12,087 bases of DNA from Nitrososphaerales archaeon TH5894. Its GTDB lineage: Archaea; Thermoproteota; Nitrososphaeria; Nitrososphaerales; Nitrososphaeraceae. The notes under the pieces were generated by a model, which saw nothing but the letters and a program-made list of their open reading frames with translations, was not told the DNA's origin and made no database searches. Position 1 is the first letter of the stretch. Each line of letters begins with the position of its first letter. Made by a program: the position numbers and the translations under genes. The stretch lies in contig JAATVK010000241.1 of NCBI GenBank assembly GCA_014523485.1, forward strand, positions 1-12,087, read 5' to 3'. Shown here piece after piece: positions 6,005 to 12,087 of the stretch.

Positions 6005-7177
6005 TTGGAGAATATCTCTATTCAAAATAATATTATAAAAAAAATTCCAGAGCCTCATGGCGGTCGACTTGTAAATAGAATTTTTGAATCAAAAAATATC
6101 AATACCAAAGATATGTTTTCCATTGAAATTGATGATAATCTTAGAAATGATGTTGAAAATATCGGAGATGGTATTTTTAGTCCGTTAGAAGGTTTTATTG
6201 GAAAAGTTGATTTTGAAAGTATTTTAAAATTCGGAAGATTAAAAAATGGATTGCCATGGACAATTCCTATAATTTTAGATGTAGAAGAACCAATTGCAAA
6301 AAAAATACAAGATTATCGAGAAATATCACTAAAGAATAAAGGTGAACATTTTGCAACTCTATATTTTGATGAGTTTTATTCGTATAATAAATTAGAAATG
6401 GTGAGGGCATTATACCAATCTGAGAATGAACAACATCCTGGAGTATCTAAGACCTTTAAAATGAAAGAATATTTAGTTTCTGGAAGAATCGATGTCTATA
6501 AAAAAATAAATAACTTCAAATTACGAAATTATAGATTAGAACCAATAAAGACTAGAGAAGAGATTAAAAAAAGAGGATGGAAGACCATAGTGGGATTTCA
6601 AACCAGAAATATTCCCCACATAGCACATGAAATGCTTCAAAAAGCGGCTTTAAATATCTATGATGGATTATTTCTCAACCCTTTGATCGGAAAAAAGAAA
6701 ATAGGTGATTTTAAAGACGAATTGATACTTGAAACATATCTAAAGTTAATAGAAAATTATTATCCACAAGATCGAGTGATGTTTGTTACTCTTCATACAG
6801 AAATGAGATATGCAGGACCAAAAGAGGCTATCCATCATGCAATTATGAGAAAAAACTTTGGCTGTTCTCATTTTATAGTAGGAAGAGACCATGCTGGTGT
6901 AGGTGATTATTATCATCCATTTGCAGCTCACGAAATCTTTAAAGAATATCCTGACATTGGAATTGAACCAATATTCTTCCCATCATTCTATTACTGTAAA
7001 AAATGCTTAGGATATGCTAATGAGAGAAATTGTCCTCATGGTTTAGAGTATAAAGAAGAATTATCCGGGACAAAAATGAGAAAGATGGTCACTTCTGGAG
7101 AGATACCAGGAAAACATTTAATGAGGCCAGAAATCGCAGATGTAATTATAAAATTTCAAGATCCTTTTGTTTCTTAA
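6005..7177 (+). CDS. sat: Sulfate adenylyltransferase (ATP sulfurylase)
   Basis: Couples ATP and sulfate to form APS and pyrophosphate, the entry step of sulfate assimilation. The 390-residue length fits the single-domain archaeal/bacterial Sat without an APS-kinase domain. Motifs: PHGGRLVNR (17-25) of the N-terminal PUA-like domain, FSPLEGF (58-64), the ATP/sulfate site QTRNIPHIAHE (199-209), TEMRYAGPKEA (265-275), GRDHAGVGDYY (293-303) and SGTKMRKM (354-361). Cys331, Cys334, Cys343 and His345 (CKKC...CPH) form a probable zinc site, as known in several prokaryotic ATP sulfurylases. The TTG at 6005 is the only usable start, since the first internal Met (37) lies after the conserved PHGG. With iron-sulfur CysH upstream, the pathway needs no APS kinase; sulfite reductase is not in the window. 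Confidence 0.97.
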   Translation: MENISIQNNIIKKIPEPHGGRLVNRIFESKNINTKDMFSIEIDDNLRNDVENIGDGIFSPLEGFIGKVDFESILKFGRLKNGLPWTIPIILDVEEPIAKKIQDYREISLKNKGEHFATLYFDEFYSYNKLEMVRALYQSENEQHPGVSKTFKMKEYLVSGRIDVYKKINNFKLRNYRLEPIKTREEIKKRGWKTIVGFQTRNIPHIAHEMLQKAALNIYDGLFLNPLIGKKKIGDFKDELILETYLKLIENYYPQDRVMFVTLHTEMRYAGPKEAIHHAIMRKNFGCSHFIVGRDHAGVGDYYHPFAAHEIFKEYPDIGIEPIFFPSFYYCKKCLGYANERNCPHGLEYKEELSGTKMRKMVTSGEIPGKHLMRPEIADVIIKFQDPFVS

Positions 7178-7222
7178 AATTTTGCTGGTTGGATTCTATA
7201 AACTAATTTTATTGTTCTCATG

Positions 7223-7228
7223 TTTTTT
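7223..7228 (+). terminator. T-tract after sat
   Basis: Six consecutive T, followed by a second short T-run, lie about 45 nt past the sat stop codon. A T-tract alone is enough for many archaeal terminators. There is no stem-loop, and the region is AT-rich, so confidence is low. Confidence 0.3.
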
Positions 7229-7273
7229 AATCTTTGATTTACGTTCATATTACTCTAAATAATTTTATATAAA

Positions 7274-8026
7274 ATGCACTCAATGCATAGAAATTCTTTA
7301 TTATATTTTTTGAAATTGTCTTCATTTATTGGAGCTTTCATCTATATGATATTTTTTTCAAATAATTTTTTATATGCTCAAAATGAATTTGAATCTCCAA
7401 CAGAAACGCTTAATGTAACAAAATCAAAAAGTCATGAAAGCTTTGTTGTTCCCTTTAGCGCATCTAATACAGACCGTAAAAATCCAGTGATTCATACTTT
7501 TGAGACTTCCAAAGATGATAATTGGATTCTTGGCATTGATAATAATATGACCTACAACAATTCTTCTGAAGCAAAAACAATTATTAAATTGATGGAAAAT
7601 AAGCCTAGCGAAAAATTCATTGAATTAGCCATGTTTGAACAAAATGAAAAGTTCTGGGTTGCTGTTAATACAAATGAATCAGGATACATAAGAGTCCATG
7701 AACGAGATACCAATGGATGGTCTCGTGATGAACCTCTTATGGTAGGACATGCTAATAATCAAGGTTTAACAATTACTAATGGGAAAAGAATCGTAATTGA
7801 CAGGCTATCCTTAGATGGTTTTAACTTAGGTTCTATTGCTATATATGGAAAAGATGATACTGATTCTCCGATAAATACTTTGGATGGCTATCTTTCCTTT
7901 GATCTTATATTCGGTAATCCTAGAGATTCTCCATTATATTTTCTACCTATCATTATGTTAGTTTTAGTTGGAGGGATAATATTCTACCTTCTCAAAATTA
8001 AGAAAAGAGACCGTGAGAATGAATAA
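7274..8026 (+). CDS. Secreted, C-terminally membrane-anchored protein of unknown function
   Basis: A 250-residue protein whose family I do not recognise. A hydrophobic N-terminal segment (8-33) followed by FLYAQNE looks like a signal peptide cleaved after Ala35. Residues 36-219 form a polar, beta-rich-looking outer domain with several N-glycosylation sequons (Asn47, Asn91, Asn96, Asn134). A second hydrophobic segment (221-241) followed by KIKKRDRENE gives a single-span anchor with a short basic tail inside. The expected topology is therefore a type I surface protein. Two ATGs (7274 and 7283) can start the frame; the first is used here. It ends 10 nt from the convergent nth gene. It is 96 nt downstream of sat but separated by a T-tract, so a link to sulfur metabolism is not supported. 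Confidence 0.85.
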   Translation: MHSMHRNSLLYFLKLSSFIGAFIYMIFFSNNFLYAQNEFESPTETLNVTKSKSHESFVVPFSASNTDRKNPVIHTFETSKDDNWILGIDNNMTYNNSSEAKTIIKLMENKPSEKFIELAMFEQNEKFWVAVNTNESGYIRVHERDTNGWSRDEPLMVGHANNQGLTITNGKRIVIDRLSLDGFNLGSIAIYGKDDTDSPINTLDGYLSFDLIFGNPRDSPLYFLPIIMLVLVGGIIFYLLKIKKRDRENE

Positions 8027-8036
8027 ATAAATCCCA

Positions 8037-8753
8037 TTAAATTTTTTTTTGATTTGTGTAAAAGTTGCATATACCTTTTAAACTACATATTTGGCATTTA
8101 GGTCTTATAGGAAGACAAATATTTTGTCCATATATTACAAAAATATTATTTAAAATTAACCAGTATTTTTTGTCTACAATTTTTATTAATTCTTCCTCTG
8201 TTTTTTTTACATCTTGTGTTTTAACAATACCAATTCTGTTAGAAATCCTATGAACATGAGTATCAACTGGTATGGCCGGTTTATTAAAAGCATATACCAA
8301 AACGCAGTTTGCAGTTTTTCTCCCTACACCAGGTAATGATAATAGATCTTCAAGTTCACTTGGCACAATTCCATGAAATTTTTCGACAATGATCTTGGAT
8401 GCTTGTTTAATCCTTTCTGATTTAGTATTGTAAAAACCTATACTATGTATAATTGATTTTATATCGTTCAAATCTGCATTGGATAATTCTAATGCATTCT
8501 TATATTTCTGAAAAAGTTTACGTACAATTTTTGAAGTATTCTCATCCCTTGAACGAGCAGATAAAATAGTTCCAATTAATATCTTGAAGGGATCATTATC
8601 TTCTTCCGTTTGAAGTTCTTTTAGAGCTGTAAGTCGTGAGAGGTTTTCAAAGTAATTCAATGTAGTTTCCATTTTATCAAGAATATTTTCTATTTTTATC
8701 AATTCTTGAGGGCGATTATTATTTTGAAGTTTTATACTTGATTTTTTCTTCAA
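8037..8753 (-). CDS. nth: Endonuclease III (DNA glycosylase/AP lyase)
   Basis: Removes oxidised pyrimidines from DNA and cuts the abasic site in base excision repair. Seen directly: PFKILIGTILSARSRD (55-70), the helix-hairpin-helix LPGVGRKTAN (140-149) with catalytic Lys146, the catalytic Asp164 in PVDTHVHR, and a C-terminal [4Fe-4S] loop with Cys213, Cys220, Cys223 and Cys229 (CX6CX2CX5C), exactly the endonuclease III spacing. The open frame uses TTG at 8753 and gives 238 residues, 27 more than usual; Met28 (ATG 8672) would give the usual 211 residues, so the start is uncertain. A TATA-like stretch at about 8797-8806 precedes it on the minus strand. The enzyme acts alone and the gene appears to be monocistronic. 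Confidence 0.96.
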   Translation of the reverse strand: MKKKSSIKLQNNNRPQELIKIENILDKMETTLNYFENLSRLTALKELQTEEDNDPFKILIGTILSARSRDENTSKIVRKLFQKYKNALELSNADLNDIKSIIHSIGFYNTKSERIKQASKIIVEKFHGIVPSELEDLLSLPGVGRKTANCVLVYAFNKPAIPVDTHVHRISNRIGIVKTQDVKKTEEELIKIVDKKYWLILNNIFVIYGQNICLPIRPKCQICSLKGICNFYTNQKKI

Positions 8754-9281
8754 TGTTTATTTATTTTGTAGTAGGCTAAGTCTAATAAAAAAATTTAGGT
8801 ATATATGTTGATTTATATATAATATATGAACTACAAATTCTCTACTGTACTAAATATGATTACTGATCTGGGTTCAGATATTTCTGACAATCTAAAATAG
8901 CTTATCTGATAAAGCTCCATAATATTGATCTTTTTCAACTTATTTTTATTCTGATTTTAGTGGTTGATTAAATTTTATTTGCATATTCTTTATATTTTTG
9001 TTTATATCCTAAATCTAAATTATACCATATCTTTGGATATATATAGTAAGAGCTCAACTCTACCTCTCTCAAGCTTCTTTGGATTCTTTTTTATAAGATT
9101 TGAGTATAAGAAATTATTTCTTTTATACAGTCACTTGAATGTTAGATACACTTATAAAATAATTAAGTCTAATTTTTAAAAGCTATAATTATTTAAAATA
9201 AAAGATAATTGAATACCGGTTATTTCGTTAATTTTGAATAAAAAAGAATATTGGATATTGATTATTTAGCTAATAATCATG
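8754..9281. other. Intergenic region between nth and the CdvB-like gene
   Basis: About 530 AT-rich bases. It should contain the nth promoter near its left end and the CdvB-like terminator near its right end. Two small inverted repeats are visible: ATCTG/CAGAT (8866-8879) and an imperfect palindrome AGCTTATC-T-GATAAAGCT (8899-8916). A 71-codon open frame at 8964-9179 (plus strand) has a composition like translated AT-rich spacer and is not accepted as a gene. No tRNA seen. Confidence 0.5.
9240..9279 (-). terminator. Hairpin and T-tract after the CdvB-like gene
   Basis: A perfect inverted repeat TGATTATT (9259-9266) and AATAATCA (9272-9279), loop TAGCT, lies just past the stop codon of the CdvB-like gene. 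On the minus strand a T6 run (9240-9245 in window coordinates) follows. Position, order and T-tract fit a transcription terminator for that gene. Confidence 0.55.
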
Positions 9282-9944
9282 TTAGCGAGAGTGTTCTCTT
9301 ACTGAACGTGATTTCCGAAAATTTGTCCCTTCTGTATCTGGCACATCTGGTATGTCCATGCCTGTTCTTTGCTCCGCCATGAAGCTAGCCTCATCTAAAA
9401 TTCTACCAACGTCTTCTCCATAATTATTAAAATCAAAAGCATTATCTCCAATCTCACTGGCATTAGTTAAAATATCGTTAAATGTTGAGTTTATTTCATT
9501 CAGCTCTCCATCAGCTTCCGGTAAAACATCATTAATTTTTCCTTTTATATGAGAAAGAGCACCCATTGCTGGGCCTAAAGCTGCCATTGAATCACCTATG
9601 TCTATTGTAGATTCCAATCTCATGTGCACTTGTTCTAGAGCTAATTTTATTTGTGACATTGTTCTAGCAGTCTTTCTAACTTGGGCAAGTTCGGTAGAAA
9701 TCATTTTTCCCTGTTGTGAATCATGCTTTTGTAGAGATGAAACTACCTGTTCAAAATATATTTTTTCACGTGTTTTTAGTTTTTCCAACATTGAATCAAG
9801 TTTTTTGTTTTGTGTTTGTATTTTACTTTTAGCTAATTCCATTTTAGGTTTTAGAGGTTGATGAGATCGTAAACTATCTCTCAATATATCAGTAGAATTC
9901 CGTTTTTTTTCTTTAATCCAATTATTGCTAAAATGTTTATCCAT
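9282..9944 (-). CDS. ESCRT-III (Snf7/CdvB) family protein
   Basis: A 220-residue, mostly helical protein of the archaeal ESCRT-III family, which polymerises on membranes in division and remodelling. A basic helical hairpin (about 35-112) has many Lys/Arg and Gln, with KLDSMLEKLKTREKIYFEQV in its first arm and AQVRKTARTMSQIKLALEQV in its second. Acidic helices follow (134-165). A helix EDVGRILDEASFMAEQR (177-193) precedes a Pro-containing MDIPDVPD (196-203), which resembles a MIM2-like motif that CdvC/Vps4 ATPases bind. The C-terminal winged-helix domain of canonical CdvB, which binds CdvA, is absent, so this is probably one of the additional CdvB paralogues. No cdvA or cdvC is adjacent; the gene stands alone with its own terminator. 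ATG start at 9944. Family assignment is strong; its specific role is unknown. Confidence 0.88.
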   Translation of the reverse strand: MDKHFSNNWIKEKKRNSTDILRDSLRSHQPLKPKMELAKSKIQTQNKKLDSMLEKLKTREKIYFEQVVSSLQKHDSQQGKMISTELAQVRKTARTMSQIKLALEQVHMRLESTIDIGDSMAALGPAMGALSHIKGKINDVLPEADGELNEINSTFNDILTNASEIGDNAFDFNNYGEDVGRILDEASFMAEQRTGMDIPDVPDTEGTNFRKSRSVREHSR

Positions 9945-11041
9945 GAATACTAATACTATTCTTCTTCAGACCTTAAACTACAATGTCATCTTTGAATAAC
10001 CAACTAGTAATTTTTTATAAACATTTTTCACCTAGAAATTGGATTAATAAAATGTATATCAACTGTAAGTATTATTTGATTTCTTAAATTGGTTAAAACG
10101 TGTTTTGAAGTGATAAATAAAAGAACGAAAAATACTGTCTTCTGATAAGTTAAAGCACCTAAGTATATAGGACTGGGTGTGTTAATTTAAGAAAATAGTT
10201 TTAGGTATGAATTTTCTATTTCTAATCCCTATGGTAAATAGATTATTTGACAGAAATAGAGAACACCAAAGTTATAGCTATGTATTCTCTTTTATCTATC
10301 CTTTCTTATTAGCCTCAGTCTTAGAAATATACTCAAAGCATTAGTCATATTTCGAGATGAAAAAGGAGTGATGTGGCTGTATTGGATTAGATTCAAAGAT
10401 TTGTTTATTCATCTCACATTTATAAAAAGAAGATAAAGAATTCTTGTATTCATAGTTGATGAAACAATGATTCAGATTAATAATCATTACTTTAATTATG
10501 GATCTGTATCTAACTAGATCACAAATCTGATGATTGGAATCCACATTTCAGACGAAACATGTTTGTAGCAGATAATTTTTTTATTCGCTCTCTGGTTGAA
10601 AATATAGCAAATTCAAAACAAGTTGCATAGATGGTGGTAGTTGGTATCTTCAAGGATGCAATTTTTTGCATTTAAAATATAGGTTGGACACTTCCTTAGA
10701 GAGCAGAGCATGATGGAGCGAGTAATGTAATACATAGGGATAAAACAACAGAATGGTTTGATGATTACTATCTATACTTGTAATGCTAAGAATTGAAAGA
10801 ATAATTGTAATCTATAATATGTCTACAATTGTATCAAATATTTATCTATTTGTATAATATAACAATTAGAAATAAAATACCAATTGTCGAAGGATATGAA
10901 ATTAACTATTCAAATGTCGAATGTTTTACTATTAACAAGACAGAAAAAAGAAAATCACTCTATATTCAAAGAATAGTGAATAAAACTATTTAAATAAATA
11001 ATTATATATAAATTGATTTTATTATTTATTTTGGTTTATAA
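9945..11041. other. 1.1-kb intergenic region without a convincing gene
   Basis: Large for such a compact neighbourhood. It holds the CdvB-like promoter at the left and the peptidase promoter at the right. In between: a possible TATA box AAGTATATAG at 10161-10170 in front of a 45-codon hydrophobic ORF (10207-10344, plus strand); a long-range complementary pair GCTCTCT (10587-10593) and AGAGAGC (10698-10704) enclosing a hairpin ATGCAA/TTGCAT (10656-10671); and a stretch near 10505-10550 that faintly resembles the 3' half of a tRNA. The part from about 10560 to 10760 is less AT-rich than its surroundings. I cannot assign a product to any of these. Confidence 0.5.
11002..11013 (+). promoter_or_regulatory. 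TATA-like box of the M3-type peptidase gene
   Basis: TTATATATAAAT is centred about 35 nt upstream of the ATG at 11042, predicting a transcript start near 11033 and a leader of about 9 nt. It is the closest match to an archaeal TATA box in this part of the window. Confidence 0.5.
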
Positions 11042-12087
11042 ATGAATATCTTACAATGGTGTAATATTGATGAATGCCTTTTAATTGCAGAAACGGATGA
11101 GGTCTATAAAAAATATGCAGGTTTAAAACATTCAAATGAATCAATACTCTCTCTTGCTAATTTAAGATTGTTAAACTCTAAGCTATTTTTAAAAAACTAT
11201 GTAGAACCTCTTGATCTTTTTCTTTCAGTCGTAGAAAACTTTGTAGATTCTTCAACTAAAGATTTAGAGATTAAGTTACATGATATTAGAACGAAGAAAA
11301 TTGTTTCAAAGCATAAATTCAATAACAAAAATATAAATTGGAATACATGGAGGCAATTTAACAGTAAGGAAAAGAATGTTCAGAAAAGAAAGGACGTTTT
11401 CGATGAGTTTATAGAAAAAACAAAATATATTTCTCCCATTATTTATAATCGCTTTGAAAAGATACGATCACTTTATTCAACTATTCAGCAAAGTAGTTGC
11501 AGTAATATTTCAATTGGGTCTAACTACCTAGATCCGCTATCAGGTTATTTGATAAATGAAAAAATAACGTATACAAAATTTATAAATTTTGTCAAATATA
11601 TAGGTAATAATTCAAGCAAACCTTTCAAAAAATCTCTTCAAATGATATCAAGTGAAATTTTAAAAAGGGATGCGGAATATTATGACGATTTTTATTTCTT
11701 TCGAAATAAGACATATAAAGATTTTGACATGACATTTAAAAAAATTAATCCTTTAAAAGAAGTAAATAAGATTTTAAAAATTTTGAATTTTGACCTAAAT
11801 AGAATAAGTTTTGATACAGAAAATAGACAAAACAAATATCCATCACCAATATGTTTCTTTGTTAGAATACCTTATGATATTCGCATTCTATATAAATCCG
11901 AAAGCCCTTATTTCGATCTTCAAGGATGTTTTCATGAATCAGGACATGCGATGCATGCAAGCTCCATAAACCCAGAAAAAGAATATTGGGAAAAATATCA
12001 TATTTCCATGGGAGTGGCTGAAATATTTTCTATTTTGCTAGAACGTTTAACAAAAAAAGGATTTTTCTCAAATCATCTCTTGGAATA
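11042..12087 (+). CDS. M3-type metallopeptidase (oligoendopeptidase-like), cut by window end
   Basis: An open frame runs from ATG 11042 to the right edge without a stop: 348 codons plus two bases, so the C-terminus is missing. Residues 298-302 read HESGH, the zinc motif HExxH of gluzincin peptidases, followed by AMH as in the M3 family. Glu327 in MGVAEIFS is the likely third zinc ligand, 25 residues after the second His. The preceding VRIPYDIRILYKS (274-286) and FDLQGCF (291-297) fit the M3 region just before the motif. The N-terminal part is alpha-helical, Lys/Asn-rich and poorly conserved, and no signal peptide is visible, suggesting a cytoplasmic peptidase that degrades short peptides. HESGH sits about 90 residues nearer the N-terminus than in PepF-type enzymes, so this is a shorter archaeal subtype. 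Subfamily is uncertain. Confidence 0.85.
   Translation, partial: MNILQWCNIDECLLIAETDEVYKKYAGLKHSNESILSLANLRLLNSKLFLKNYVEPLDLFLSVVENFVDSSTKDLEIKLHDIRTKKIVSKHKFNNKNINWNTWRQFNSKEKNVQKRKDVFDEFIEKTKYISPIIYNRFEKIRSLYSTIQQSSCSNISIGSNYLDPLSGYLINEKITYTKFINFVKYIGNNSSKPFKKSLQMISSEILKRDAEYYDDFYFFRNKTYKDFDMTFKKINPLKEVNKILKILNFDLNRISFDTENRQNKYPSPICFFVRIPYDIRILYKSESPYFDLQGCFHESGHAMHASSINPEKEYWEKYHISMGVAEIFSILLERLTKKGFFSNHLLE

Noticed and set aside
8964..9179. 71-codon plus-strand frame rich in Phe, Ile, Tyr and Leu
   Set aside because: The composition is that of translated AT-rich spacer, with no motif and no placed promoter or ribosome site.
10341..10544. Minus-strand 67-codon frame beginning MDSNHQ, and a tRNA-like 3' half on the plus strand (GATTGGAATCC near 10533-10543)
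   Set aside because: Spurious proteins starting MDSNH are typical of antisense tRNA DNA, so I looked for a tRNA. The T-arm has mismatched stem pairs, the loop reads TTGGAAT instead of TTCGAAT, and no acceptor stem or D-arm matches. At most a decayed relic; neither a tRNA nor a protein is supported.
10441..10550. C/D box guide RNA
   Set aside because: TGATGA occurs at 10457-10462 and 10526-10531, but the CTGA boxes are not at the required spacings.
9945..11041. CRISPR array or insertion sequence in the long spacer
   Set aside because: There are no regularly spaced repeats, no transposase fragments and no paired terminal inverted repeats.
11042..12087. M32 carboxypeptidase (Taq type) for the HExxH protein
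   Set aside because: The sequence after HESGH (AMHASS, then MGVAEIFS with the third ligand) and the lack of the M32 HES(Q) motif downstream fit M3 better.

Overview
The window is AT-rich DNA (about 30% GC by eye) with tightly spaced metabolic genes. Several promoters look like archaeal TATA boxes placed about 26-30 nt from the start codon, as expected for leaderless transcripts. An ESCRT-III/CdvB-type division protein, an archaeal-type endonuclease III, class 1B PyrD/PyrK and assimilatory Sat plus iron-sulfur CysH together point to a Nitrososphaerota (thaumarchaeal) ammonia-oxidiser lineage, probably a low-GC soil type. The phylum is an inference from gene content; I cannot run a search.

Layout from left to right. 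(1) 41-862, minus strand: a TatD-family hydrolase of the EboB type. (2) 863-1243: an AT-rich divergent control region with a near-perfect direct repeat, a hairpin and a 16-bp palindrome. (3) 1244-3035, plus strand: overlapping pyrD-pyrK, encoding an NAD-linked dihydroorotate dehydrogenase. (4) 3083-4573, minus strand: a large SelD/PurM-fold protein with an unrecognised N-terminal domain and a poly-serine tail. (5) 4959-7177, plus strand: cysH and sat, the first two steps of sulfate assimilation. (6) 7274-8026, plus strand: an unrecognised secreted, C-terminally anchored membrane protein. (7) 8037-8753, minus strand: endonuclease III (nth). (8) 9282-9944, minus strand: an ESCRT-III (CdvB-like) paralogue. 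(9) 9945-11041: about 1.1 kb without a convincing gene. (10) 11042 to the right edge, plus strand: the first 348 codons of an M3-type metallopeptidase, cut by the window end.

How the genes work together. PyrD and PyrK form one pyrimidine-synthesis enzyme. Sat makes adenylyl sulfate (APS), and CysH, which carries the CC...CxxC iron-sulfur motif, reduces APS directly to sulfite. The SelD/PurM-fold gene is divergent from cysH. It keeps the ATP-binding fold pattern but I see no selenophosphate-synthase catalytic Cys/Sec-Lys loop, so a role in sulfur or another ATP-dependent activation is possible but unproven. The remaining genes (repair, division or membrane remodelling, proteolysis, surface protein) look like independent single-gene units.

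Two trinucleotide-type microsatellites lie at opposite sides of the pyrDK unit. One encodes the Thr/Pro-rich N-terminus of PyrD and the other the Ser-rich C-terminus of the SelD-like protein. I see no mobile element, CRISPR array, rRNA or convincing tRNA. The best leads are the SelD-like protein and its link to sulfate assimilation, the EboB-type hydrolase, the solo CdvB paralogue and the empty 1.1-kb region.
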